NCBI GenBank assembly: GCA_964392105.1
Contig: CAYMPA010000001.1
Span: forward strand, 1-64,000
Length of the DNA stretch: 64,000 bases
Direction: 5' to 3'
DNA from: UBA7359 sp964392105
GTDB lineage: Bacteria; Pseudomonadota; Gammaproteobacteria; Eutrophobiales; Eutrophobiaceae
A model generated the notes under the pieces. It worked only from the letters and a program-made list of their open reading frames with translations. It ran no database searches and had not been told where the DNA came from. Made by a program: the position numbers and the translations under genes. Shown here in pieces: positions 33,097 to 41,760 of this stretch. Position 1 is the stretch's first letter. Every line of letters starts with the position of its first letter.

Positions 33097-33823
33097 TGAT
33101 AAACTCGTTAATTATTTTATGTGTTTCTTCCGGCTTACTTATAAAAGGCGCGTGTCCACAATCACTCAACAAGGCACATTGCGTATTTGGACTTAGTTGT
33201 TTTATTTGCTTTTCTATCTGTGAACTTATAAGCGCATCATGCTCACCCAATAAAACTTGTGTAGGAATTTTTAATGCTGCAAATTCATTTCTTTGATCGG
33301 TTTGTTGTGCCTCGATCAACCAGGAAGAAAGAATCGTGCTGTAATTATTATTAGCCAGATTTTTACGAATATTTCTATTGGTCTTTTTTGAAGAGATATC
33401 TCCCTGGGCTATTAACCCCGCAAAATATTCGAGTGCTGTTACAGGATTGTTTGATAATTTTTGTTGAAGGTCATTAATGCTATTTCTGTCAATCGTATAT
33501 AACCAATCTGCTTTATTTACAAAACATGGTGTACTTGCGATAAATATAATGGTTTTTATTTTGTCCGTTAGTTCTGCTAATCGCGTTGCGATTAAACCGC
33601 CTATAGACCATGCGATTACTATGCAGTCTGTGTTTATGGTTTTACTTAGTGCCGTAGCTATAGATTCGAATTTATTATCTTTTGTATTACTAGCTACTTC
33701 ATAAAGACAGGGTGTCGATATATTATTAAAACAATTCAAGCGACCAGCAAATTCATGCCAGACAGTATTTGATACACCCCAACCGTGTAACAGCATACAA
33801 TCAAGGCTCTGGTCAGTGATCAT
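33077..33823 (-). CDS. bioH: Pimeloyl-ACP methyl ester carboxylesterase BioH
   Basis: BioH cleaves pimeloyl-ACP methyl ester, ending the modified fatty-acid cycle. From the ATG at 33823 the protein is 248 residues of alpha/beta-hydrolase fold. It shows LHGWGVSNTVW near the oxyanion hole, catalytic S73 in AWSIGG, Asp in LLGEHDALIS and His in DCGHAPFIS. The start is chosen because AGGA lies upstream at good distance and the ATG overlaps the bioF stop; the longer frame to 33850 would lie further inside bioF. Confidence 0.93.
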   Translation of the reverse strand: MITDQSLDCMLLHGWGVSNTVWHEFAGRLNCFNNISTPCLYEVASNTKDNKFESIATALSKTINTDCIVIAWSIGGLIATRLAELTDKIKTIIFIASTPCFVNKADWLYTIDRNSINDLQQKLSNNPVTALEYFAGLIAQGDISSKKTNRNIRKNLANNNYSTILSSWLIEAQQTDQRNEFAALKIPTQVLLGEHDALISSQIEKQIKQLSPNTQCALLSDCGHAPFISKPEETHKIINEFISAKFTK

Positions 33824-34967
33824 TGAAAATGTCCTTAATAGTAGATACAAGACGTTCGATATGATCCATTTTATGGGCAGCGGTAATACTTATTCGCAAT
33901 CGTGATGTTTCTTCAGGAACGGTTGGTGGTCTGATAGCCGGGGTTAATATCTTTTTTTCATATAGTGCCTTACTTATGGCTAATGTTTTACCAGCTTCAC
34001 CAATTATTATAGGCTGTATATGAGATTTAGATTCACTTACTCTTAGACCCGACTCTTTTATTGATTTCTTATAATGATTAATCAGGTCTTTTATGTGTTT
34101 ACGCAAATGATTACCGTTAACTATGAGATCAACAGCATGTGACATTGTTGCAGCTACTGAAGGTAATAATGCTGTTGTATAAATATAGGTTCTTGCTTTT
34201 TGTATAAAGGCTTCTACATACATACTGCTCCCAGCGATAAATGCGCCACTGGCACCGAAAGATTTTCCAAATGTGCCTATTAGTATTGGTACTTGTTCCT
34301 GATCGAGCATGAGCTCTTCAAGCAAGCCCGCACCAGCATCCCCTAAAACACCAATGCCATGTGCATCATCAACAACTAATAAAGCATTATATGTTTTACA
34401 TAAATCAACAATCTCTGTTAATGAGGCATAATCTCCATCCATACTGAAAACGCCATCAGTCATTACAATTAATTCATTATGTTTATACTTTTCTAAAAAA
34501 CTCTTCAGGTGTCCTGCATTATTATGACGATAACGGACGAGCTTGCCTTTTGAAAGTAATGCGGAATCTATCAACGAAGCGTGGTTCAATTTATCCTGAA
34601 GAATAATCGTGTTTTTATCAATTAAAACTGATGCGATGGCCAGATTTGCATGATATCCGCTAGGAAAAACCAGTGCCGCTTCCCTGTTTAGAAAACCGGA
34701 AAGTTTTTCTTCCAATAGTTTGTGTGGTGTTAAATGGCCAACTAATAATTGTGATGAACCTGCACCAACACCATATTTATCAATTGCATCAATCATGCAG
34801 GCCTTAAGTTCTGCGTTATTGGCAAAACCCAAATAATCATTACTACTAAAGTTTAAAAACTCTTCGTCATTAATAGTTATTAATGGCCCTTGTGCTGAAC
34901 TAACAACCTGTCTTACCCGGAATAAATCATCTGCTTTTCGTTGATTGATTTCGTCAACAAGATTCAC
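33813..34967 (-). CDS. bioF: 8-amino-7-oxononanoate synthase
   Basis: BioF is a PLP enzyme that condenses pimeloyl-ACP with L-alanine. The 384-residue protein is family length. Key segments: NFSSNDYLGFANN near the N-terminus, GSGAGSSQLLVGH-like glycine-rich loop (GVGAGSSQLLVGH), VVDDAHGIGVLG with the PLP-binding Asp and His, and GTFGKSFGASGAF with the Schiff-base Lys. The C-terminal TPAIRPPTVPEETSRLRISI is typical. It lies between bioB (36 bp upstream) and bioH (11-bp overlap). Confidence 0.96.
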   Translation of the reverse strand: MNLVDEINQRKADDLFRVRQVVSSAQGPLITINDEEFLNFSSNDYLGFANNAELKACMIDAIDKYGVGAGSSQLLVGHLTPHKLLEEKLSGFLNREAALVFPSGYHANLAIASVLIDKNTIILQDKLNHASLIDSALLSKGKLVRYRHNNAGHLKSFLEKYKHNELIVMTDGVFSMDGDYASLTEIVDLCKTYNALLVVDDAHGIGVLGDAGAGLLEELMLDQEQVPILIGTFGKSFGASGAFIAGSSMYVEAFIQKARTYIYTTALLPSVAATMSHAVDLIVNGNHLRKHIKDLINHYKKSIKESGLRVSESKSHIQPIIIGEAGKTLAISKALYEKKILTPAIRPPTVPEETSRLRISITAAHKMDHIERLVSTIKDIFNDH

Positions 34968-35003
34968 TTTCGTATCTTCATTAATATTTAATTTATACAG
35001 ACG

Positions 35004-35972
35004 TTATTGGTGTTGTGATGACTGTATGCCCAGACGATCAAACAACAACTGATCTTGCATTAATTGGGGATTATCAGTGGTAAGTAATTTTTCTCCATAA
35101 AAAACAGAATTTGCGCCAGCGAGAAAACATAACGCCTGCATTTCATCAGTCATTTCGTTACGACCAGCTGATAATCGAACAAATGATGCGGGCATCAATA
35201 TCCTTGCTGCTGCAATTATCCTGACGAATTCAATTGGATCAGGTTTATCGATATCATTTAATGGCGTCCCTTCAACATGCACCAACATATTTATAGGAAC
35301 GCTTTCCGGGTGAACCGGCATATTGACCAGCGTTAATAGCAAGCCTGCACGATCATTATGATCTTCGCCCATACCAATAATTCCACCACAACATACATTG
35401 ATACCGGCTTCTCTAACACGATCAAGAGTATCTAGTCGTTCTTGATAATCCCGGGTACTAATGATTTTTGAATAGAATTCAGGGGAACAATCCAAATTAT
35501 GATTGTAATAATCCAAACCTGCTGATTTCAGGTCTTTGGCTTGATCCTCTGACAACATACCCAGGGTTACACATGTTTCCATGCCTGTTTTTTTGACCGC
35601 TTCGACCATTTCCATCACTTTTTCCAGATCGCGTTGATTTGGTTGTCGCCATGCTGCGCCCATACAAAACCGGGTTGCCCCCTTATCTTTTGCCGCCTTT
35701 GCCTGAATAAGCACATCATCTAACTCAAGTAGTTTTTCAGAGTTCACGCCCGTCTTGTAATGAGCGCTCTGTGGACAATAGGCACAATCTTCCGGACAAC
35801 CACCGGTTTTAATATTCATTAATGTGCTTAACTGAACTTGATTTGGATTAAAGTGTTCTCGGTGAGTTTGTTGAGCCTTGAAGATTAAATCATTAAACGG
35901 TTGTGTTATTAATGATGCGACTTCTTCTTTGGTCCAGTCATTTCTAATCAATGTTTTATTGTTATGTTCCAT
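35004..35972 (-). CDS. bioB: Biotin synthase
   Basis: BioB is a radical-SAM enzyme that inserts sulfur into dethiobiotin. The 322-residue protein has the [4Fe-4S] motif CPEDCAYC (C59, C63, C66), preceded by LMNIKTGG and followed by PQSAHYKTGV. YYNHNLDCSPEFY and CCGGIIGMGE hold cysteines of the [2Fe-2S] cluster region, and RLSAGRNEM supplies the conserved Arg. It is the first gene of the bio run. Upstream, in the gap shared with comF, is a BirA-like operator, so repression by biotin is expected. Confidence 0.97.
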   Translation of the reverse strand: MEHNNKTLIRNDWTKEEVASLITQPFNDLIFKAQQTHREHFNPNQVQLSTLMNIKTGGCPEDCAYCPQSAHYKTGVNSEKLLELDDVLIQAKAAKDKGATRFCMGAAWRQPNQRDLEKVMEMVEAVKKTGMETCVTLGMLSEDQAKDLKSAGLDYYNHNLDCSPEFYSKIISTRDYQERLDTLDRVREAGINVCCGGIIGMGEDHNDRAGLLLTLVNMPVHPESVPINMLVHVEGTPLNDIDKPDPIEFVRIIAAARILMPASFVRLSAGRNEMTDEMQALCFLAGANSVFYGEKLLTTDNPQLMQDQLLFDRLGIQSSQHQ

Positions 35973-36056
35973 ATAAATATATCACTCTTAAAATATGTTT
36001 CGCCTCAGCGCTCAACAAAAATGCTCAGGCGTGCAACAATGAATATCTGGGATTAA

Positions 36057-36089
36057 TTGTAAACTTTTTATTAACATTTAGGTTAACAG
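36057..36089. promoter_or_regulatory. BirA-like operator between bioB and comF
   Basis: TTGTAAAC (36057-36064), 16 bases, GGTTAACAG (36081-36089). The halves resemble the proteobacterial BirA box (TTGTAAACC...GGTTTACAA) with two changes in the right half and a spacer one base shorter than I recall for Escherichia coli. It lies 85 bp before bioB and seven before comF, in their divergent promoter region. Confidence 0.6.
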
Positions 36090-36095
36090 ACAAAC

Positions 36096-36761
36096 ATGGA
36101 TGTCAAACAGCTATTTTTACCAGGCGCTTGTTTTTTCTGCCTGACAAAAACCAACGATACCTGGTGTAAAGAATGCGAAACTGATTTTATTTTGAATATC
36201 GCTCGGTGTCCTGTATGTGCACGAAACACGATTAATAACGAAGTGTGTGGTGCTTGCCTGAAGCGGAAACCTGATTTTACCAGTACCGAAATATTGTTTA
36301 ATTATCAATACCCAGCAAACCATTTAATTAAAACTTTAAAATTTAATAACCGTCCTGAGCTTGCAATCAGTATCGCGGACAAAATGGCTAAACAACTAAG
36401 CGAAAAACCTTTTCTTCCAAAACTTCTATTGCCCGTTCCACTTCACAAAAAACGACAACGTGATCGTGGATATAATCAATCTCTTGTAATTGCTAATCAA
36501 ATCGCAAAACGTCTTGAGTTAAAGGTTAATCCATCCTTATGTAAGCGCATCAAAAACACCGACCCACAAAGCACATTGCCAATGAATACCAGAATGAAAA
36601 ACATCAAGGGGGCTTTTTGCCTAACTGATACCCGCTTACCTGAACACATTGCTATTATTGATGACGTAATAACGACAGGGTCAACAGTAAACGAACTTTC
36701 GGCTTTACTAAGCAAAGCAGGCTGCCAGTGTATTGAAGTTTGGGCTATAGCAAAAACATAA
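36096..36761 (+). CDS. ComF family protein (phosphoribosyltransferase-like)
   Basis: A 221-residue ComF/GntX-type protein. The N-terminal zinc-finger region has four paired cysteines (C12/C15, C24/C27, C38/C41, C51/C54). The C-terminal phosphoribosyltransferase domain has LLPVPLHKKRQRDRGYNQS and the PRPP loop AIIDDVITTGST near residues 184-195. ComF is linked to DNA uptake in naturally competent species, but no other competence gene is near. It is divergent from bioB, as in many gammaproteobacteria where the pair is also found. Its stop codon touches a repeat that separates it from convergent gyrB. Confidence 0.9.
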   Translation: MDVKQLFLPGACFFCLTKTNDTWCKECETDFILNIARCPVCARNTINNEVCGACLKRKPDFTSTEILFNYQYPANHLIKTLKFNNRPELAISIADKMAKQLSEKPFLPKLLLPVPLHKKRQRDRGYNQSLVIANQIAKRLELKVNPSLCKRIKNTDPQSTLPMNTRMKNIKGAFCLTDTRLPEHIAIIDDVITTGSTVNELSALLSKAGCQCIEVWAIAKT

Positions 36762-36946
36762 GGATTTCTCTAAAAATAGTAATTTTACCGTGGCCAGTTT
36801 TTGCTCCTACACCAAAAGTAGGCGCTTTAGGCGAAACCGGCAAACCGTACATACCTGTACATATGTGCAAGGAGGCGCCGTGCGGAGGACTGCATGGCCT
36901 TCGGTATACCTCTTGAGGGGGTGGAAAGTACCTTTTTAGAATACCC
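36762..36946. repeat. Mosaic repeat: family A ends around a family B-like core
   Basis: The left end GGATTTCTCTAAAAATAGT and right end CTTTTTAGAATACCC match the family A terminal repeats with changes, and TTAA follows on the right (36947-36950). CCAGTTTTTGCTCCT and ACCGTACATACCTGTACA in the core match the inverted family B core (57996-58040). GGAGGACTGCATGG and ACCTCTTGAGGGGGTGG again resemble family A. It occupies exactly the space between the comF and gyrB stop codons, which converge here. Confidence 0.65.
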
Positions 36947-36950
36947 TTAA

Positions 36951-39359
36951 TTATGTATCCAGGTTTTCGACAACCAGCGCATTGCGTTCAATAAATTCTC
37001 TTCTTGGCTCTACTTGATCGCCCATCAAGGTAGTAAATACTTCATCGGCACCAATGACATCCTCAATTTTAACCTGTAAAAGACTTCTGCTTGATACGTC
37101 CATTGTAGTTTCCCAAAGCTGATCCGGATTCATTTCACCAAGCCCTTTATAGCGCTGAATGGACAGGCCCAGTTCCGCTTCTTTTAACAACCAATCAAAA
37201 GCCTGCTTATAAGAAGTGATCGCTTGCTTTCGCTCATTGCGTTGTATATAGGCGTTTTCATCCGGCTCAAGCGCCTGCTCCAAAGCAGATAGTTTCTTAT
37301 AGTCCTCTGAAGCGAAGAACTCCGGCATAAATACGTTGCTCGACTCAATACCATGGATTAGTAATGAAATTTTAGCGCCAGATGTTTCGTCTGTTGCTGA
37401 AAATAGCTCAAAATTATATTCGTTTATATGGGCGTCATCGCTATTTAACATATTAGTTAATTCACCAAACCAGTTTTTTACCACGGCATAGTCAACACAA
37501 TCTGATTCAGTAATTACAGGCATGTAACGCATCGCATCAATGATGGTCGGATGATAACGTTTACATAATCGATCATAGGCGCGGTTCATTGCTATATAGA
37601 GATTAACCAGATCTTTCAGCGCTTGATTTTCTATTGGCGTTTGTCCATCTCCAGGAAATAGTTGGCTATTTTCCAACGCCAACTCGAGTAAATATGCTTC
37701 TCTTTCTGCATCATCTTTCAGATAGCGGGCCTGTTTACCTTTTTTAACTTTATACAATGGCGGCTGCGCAATATAAATATGGCCGCGCTCGATTAGTTCA
37801 AACATCTGACGATAAAAGAAAGTAAGCAACAGCGTTCGAATATGTGCGCCATCTACATCAGCATCCGTCATGATAATGATGCGATGATATCTTAACTTTT
37901 CAGGCTCGAACTCTTCTTTCCCTATACCACAGCCTAGCGCTGTAATAAGCGTGCCCACTTCTATCGAGGACAACATTTTATCAAATCGGGCCTTTTCCAC
38001 GTTCAAAATCTTGCCTTTCAACGGCAAAATAGCCTGATTATGGCGATCACGGCCCTGTTTTGCTGATCCACCTGCAGAATCACCCTCCACCAGAAAGAGT
38101 TCTGATAAAGCGGGGTCTTTTTCCTGGCAATCCGCCAATTTTCCAGGCAACCCAGCGACATCCAGCGCTGATTTTCTTCGGGTTAATTCCCTTGCCTTTC
38201 GGGCAGCCTCACGTGCGCTTGCGGCTTCAACGACCTTATTACAAATTGCCTTCGCTTCTGCAGGCCTTTCTAATAAAAATTCCTGTAATTTTTCGGCGAT
38301 GCAAGATTCAACCACAGACCTAACCTCACTTGAAACAAGCTTATCCTTTGTTTGTGAAGAAAACTTCGGGTCAGACAACTTCATTGAAAGAACAGCTGTT
38401 AGTCCCTCTCTAACATCATCTCCAGTTATATTTACTTTTGACTTTGCTACAATCCCTTGTTTATCCATATATTGATTAAAGCTTCTGGTCAGGGCGGCTC
38501 TAAACCCTGAAAGGTGCGTGCCACCATCCTTTTGAGGAATATTATTTGTAAAACAGAATATATTTTCCTGATATGAATCATTCCATTGCATGGCTAATTG
38601 CACACCAACACCGTCTTTATCAACATCAATATTGATCACAGTCTCATGAAGTGGCGTTTTGTTGCGATTTAAATGCTTAACAAAAGCGCTTATCCCTCCT
38701 TTATATTCAAATAAATCCGTTTTTCCACTACGTTCGTCAATCAATTCAATGCGCACACCAGAGTTCAGAAAGGACAGCTCGCGTAACCGTTTTGCGAGGA
38801 TATCGTAATGAAATTCAACGTACTTAAAAGTTGAGATGCCAGGCAAAAATGTTACTTCAGTTCCGGTTTTGTCTGAGGCTTCGCATTTTTCCAGTGGAGA
38901 AACAGGGTCACCGTTTTCATACATTTGGCGATGAACAAACCCTTCTCTATAAATCGTTAACTTGAGCTTGTCAGAAAGCGCATTTACAACTGAAACACCT
39001 ACACCGTGTAAGCCACCTGATACCTTATAAGAATTATCATCAAATTTACCACCAGCATGTAACGTGGTCATGATTACTTCTGTTGCTGAACGACCTTCGT
39101 CTTCATGAATGCCAACAGGGATGCCTCTTCCATTGTCTGAGACAGAGACAGACTCATCAGAGTGAATGGTAATTTTTATATGATCACAATAACCGGCCAA
39201 GGCCTCATCAATACTATTGTCGACCACCTCAAATACCATATGGTGCAGACCGGTCCCATCTTCCGTGTCTCCTATATACATTCCCGGCCGCTTTCTTACC
39301 GCCTCTAATCCCTTTAAAACCTTAATTTTCGATGAATCGTACGTGTTTTCCTCTGACAT
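36951..39359 (-). CDS. gyrB: DNA gyrase subunit B
   Basis: GyrB is the ATPase subunit of DNA gyrase, which introduces negative supercoils. The 802-residue protein has the GHKL ATPase site (EVVDNSIDEALAGYCD and SDNGRGIPVGIH), the GGLHGVGVSVVNALS lid, the transducer domain, and the TOPRIM domain with EGDSAGGSAKQGRDR and DADVDGAHIRTLLLTF. The roughly 170-residue insertion typical of gammaproteobacterial GyrB is present before the C-terminal RYKGLGEMNPDQLWETT. It follows recF by 25 bp and ends at a repeat. Confidence 0.98.
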   Translation of the reverse strand: MSEENTYDSSKIKVLKGLEAVRKRPGMYIGDTEDGTGLHHMVFEVVDNSIDEALAGYCDHIKITIHSDESVSVSDNGRGIPVGIHEDEGRSATEVIMTTLHAGGKFDDNSYKVSGGLHGVGVSVVNALSDKLKLTIYREGFVHRQMYENGDPVSPLEKCEASDKTGTEVTFLPGISTFKYVEFHYDILAKRLRELSFLNSGVRIELIDERSGKTDLFEYKGGISAFVKHLNRNKTPLHETVINIDVDKDGVGVQLAMQWNDSYQENIFCFTNNIPQKDGGTHLSGFRAALTRSFNQYMDKQGIVAKSKVNITGDDVREGLTAVLSMKLSDPKFSSQTKDKLVSSEVRSVVESCIAEKLQEFLLERPAEAKAICNKVVEAASAREAARKARELTRRKSALDVAGLPGKLADCQEKDPALSELFLVEGDSAGGSAKQGRDRHNQAILPLKGKILNVEKARFDKMLSSIEVGTLITALGCGIGKEEFEPEKLRYHRIIIMTDADVDGAHIRTLLLTFFYRQMFELIERGHIYIAQPPLYKVKKGKQARYLKDDAEREAYLLELALENSQLFPGDGQTPIENQALKDLVNLYIAMNRAYDRLCKRYHPTIIDAMRYMPVITESDCVDYAVVKNWFGELTNMLNSDDAHINEYNFELFSATDETSGAKISLLIHGIESSNVFMPEFFASEDYKKLSALEQALEPDENAYIQRNERKQAITSYKQAFDWLLKEAELGLSIQRYKGLGEMNPDQLWETTMDVSSRSLLQVKIEDVIGADEVFTTLMGDQVEPRREFIERNALVVENLDT

Positions 39360-39384
39360 AATTCTCTCTCAATAACAAACCGGC

Positions 39385-40470
39385 CTATTCTAACATTTTC
39401 TGAATTTTTCCGTGTTTCACGTGAAACACGCTGTGATTACTCTGTTCTTGTTTGATCCACTCTGGCCTCGTTAATGATGAAACGAAGGTTTGAATGTTGT
39501 TGGCTAACAATAAGTCCAACATGTTTTTAGATGACTCTTCATCAAGCTCGGCATCTAAATCATCAATGAGTACCATTGCGTTTTTCCCGATGTTTTTTAG
39601 CTTTTCTACTTGTGATGAAATCAGAGCGGCCCCAAAGAGCTTGGTTTGGCCCCGTGATAAATGTTTGGCGACATTGAAATCTTCATAACTAAAAACAATA
39701 TCCGAACGGTGGGGCCCCAAATTTGTATACCCTCTTTTTACATCTTCTTTTCTGTTTTCAGCTAACAATCTATCCAGCCCTTGTTCTGTATAAGCTTCAT
39801 TTAAATAATCAATCTTCGCTGTACTGGCTAACACTACTGGCGCATGTTTTTCACTTAGTAGTCTGTTAATATCTGAAATATAGTTCCCCCTCATCGAATC
39901 TATTTTTATTGCCTCTTCGCACATTAGTTTTTCCCAACCAGTCATTTCAGACGAATTAATAGCACGTTCTGTTTTTAGTAGTGCGTTACGATGACGAAGT
40001 GCTCGATGGTAGCTTTTCCAGATTAACAAATAGTCCTGTTCCACGTGAAACAACGACCAATCTAACCAATGTCTTCGTTCTTTTGGTGTGCCTGTGAATA
40101 ATAAATGGTGATCTGGCGTCAAAACATAGACCGGAAGGCGTTTCGCCTGTTCTGAAGCGGTTTGTACTATTTCACCATCAAACTTTATGCGTGTAATACC
40201 GCGGCCCTTTTCCACGCCCACAGAAAAAGTATTACCCTGGTTTAATCCCTTTGCAAATACTTGTAGCCTCTCTTCACCGCGACTTATGACATCGTTTATT
40301 CTTTTACTCCTAAACGATTTTATCCGCGATAATAAATACACACTTTCAAGAATAGATGTTTTTCCGCTCGCATTTGGGCCGTAAAAGAAATTAAGCCCTG
40401 GGCCTGGCTCAATAGTAAATTCACCCAGATTACGTATTGAGCAGGCCTTAAGCTGTTCAATATATAGCAT
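39385..40470 (-). CDS. recF: DNA replication and repair protein RecF
   Basis: RecF is an SMC-like ATPase that helps load RecA at gaps. The 361-residue protein has Walker A GPNASGKTSIL near residues 32-42, the signature LSRGQTKLFGAAL, and Walker B MVLIDDLDAELDEES. The DNA-contact region LTPDHHLLFTGTPKERRHWLDW is typical. It sits between dnaN (three bases upstream) and gyrB in the classic dnaA-dnaN-recF-gyrB order. Confidence 0.97.
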   Translation of the reverse strand: MLYIEQLKACSIRNLGEFTIEPGPGLNFFYGPNASGKTSILESVYLLSRIKSFRSKRINDVISRGEERLQVFAKGLNQGNTFSVGVEKGRGITRIKFDGEIVQTASEQAKRLPVYVLTPDHHLLFTGTPKERRHWLDWSLFHVEQDYLLIWKSYHRALRHRNALLKTERAINSSEMTGWEKLMCEEAIKIDSMRGNYISDINRLLSEKHAPVVLASTAKIDYLNEAYTEQGLDRLLAENRKEDVKRGYTNLGPHRSDIVFSYEDFNVAKHLSRGQTKLFGAALISSQVEKLKNIGKNAMVLIDDLDAELDEESSKNMLDLLLANNIQTFVSSLTRPEWIKQEQSNHSVFHVKHGKIQKMLE

Positions 40471-40473
40471 TAC

Positions 40474-41571
40474 CTAAAGTCGCATAGGCATTACTACATA
40501 CTGACACTGTGATTCGTCCTCAGGCAAAATTAAACAACTACTGTTTGGATCCAGGACGCTTAATTTCACCTTCTCACTTTTAATAATTGATAAAGTATCT
40601 AACAGGTAAGAAACATTAAAGCCTATCTCTATTTCATCTCCCTTATATTCTACTTCCAACTCCTCTTCTGCTTCCTCCTGTTCAGGATTATGCGCTAATG
40701 CGCGAAGACTATCAGAATTAAAAATTATTCTTACGCCTCTATATTTTTCATTTGAAAGGATTGAAGCACGGGTTAGGCTGTTTTTTAACTCCTCTCTATC
40801 AGCAAATACAGGGGTTTCACTTAATTCCGGGATAACACGCTGATAATCTGGAAAACGTCCATCAATTAACTTGCTGGTAAAACACGAGTTGGTATTTTTA
40901 ACTCGTATATGATTAGTGCTTATCTGTATCTCTATCTCGCTATCATCATGAAGAAGGCGTGTTAATTCTGTAATCCCTTTTCTTGGCACAATTATCTGTA
41001 TTGGACTATCTATAGATGCTTGTATATCAATTTCATCTAAAGCTAAACGATGACCATCTGTTGCAACTGCCTTGAGTTTGTTATTTGATATTTCTAACAA
41101 GAGACCATTTAAATAATACCGTACATCTTGTTGTGCCATTGCAAACTGGGTGTTTTCGAGTAGTTTCTCAAGTGTTTTTTGTTTTATGTTAAAAGTTACA
41201 ATATTGTCGGTTATATCAATAACCGGAAATTCTTGTGCGGGCAACGTGGCCAAAGTAAAACGACTTTTCCCAGATATGATCAATACACGATCATTTTTAA
41301 CCTCAAACAGGAGTTTTGCATTCTGGGGAAGAGCGCGACAGATATCTAACAGTTTTCTTGCAGGTAAAGTTAATTCTCCAGCTTGTTCGAACTTCAAATC
41401 CATTGTGACAATAAACTCTACTTCCATGTCTGTTGCTGTTACAGATAAAGAACCTGTTCCCAGGTTGAATAATAGATTAGAAAGTATAGGTAAGGTTTGT
41501 CGCCGATCAACAACACCACTTACAGTTTGTAATACTGGCAATAGTACATCTCTATCTATATTAAATTTCAT
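40474..41571 (-). CDS. dnaN: DNA polymerase III subunit beta (sliding clamp)
   Basis: The beta clamp tethers polymerase III to DNA. The 365-residue protein has three repeated clamp domains. Recognisable segments: DRRQTLPILSNLL near the N-terminus, the central YLNGLLLEI and VATDGHRLA strand, the LTRASILSNEKYRGVRI stretch, and the C-terminal YVVMPMRL that forms the partner-binding pocket. It lies between recF and the AT-rich dnaA-dnaN gap. No defect is seen. Confidence 0.98.
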   Translation of the reverse strand: MKFNIDRDVLLPVLQTVSGVVDRRQTLPILSNLLFNLGTGSLSVTATDMEVEFIVTMDLKFEQAGELTLPARKLLDICRALPQNAKLLFEVKNDRVLIISGKSRFTLATLPAQEFPVIDITDNIVTFNIKQKTLEKLLENTQFAMAQQDVRYYLNGLLLEISNNKLKAVATDGHRLALDEIDIQASIDSPIQIIVPRKGITELTRLLHDDSEIEIQISTNHIRVKNTNSCFTSKLIDGRFPDYQRVIPELSETPVFADREELKNSLTRASILSNEKYRGVRIIFNSDSLRALAHNPEQEEAEEELEVEYKGDEIEIGFNVSYLLDTLSIIKSEKVKLSVLDPNSSCLILPEDESQCQYVVMPMRL

Positions 41572-41760
41572 ATATATACCTATTATTATTACTATTAATA
41601 ATTAGAAAATATGTTAATAACATTATTTCTCTTTATAAATCATATATTTAAGCTATGTTGATAACTACTGGTTTTTTGTGGATAAATTTATATAATTTGT
41701 TGATGATTTGTTAATAAATATAAACATAAAATTATATTTTATTTCCTTCACAGGTCTTTA
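41572..41760. other. AT-rich dnaA-dnaN gap with DnaA boxes, candidate oriC part
   Basis: One perfect DnaA box, TGTGGATAA, is at 41677-41685. Near-matches in the same orientation are TGTTGATAA (41656-41664), TGTTAATAA (41612-41620 and 41709-41717) and TGTTGATGA (41698-41706). The rest is almost pure A and T, suited to unwinding. It is either oriC or part of a split origin, and also carries the dnaN promoter. Confidence 0.55.

Noticed and set aside
38060..38323. 87-codon frame antisense to gyrB
   Set aside because: It is a shadow of the gyrB codon pattern with no independent support. The same holds for the other antisense frames in coxA, coxC, dnaA, hisA and hisF.
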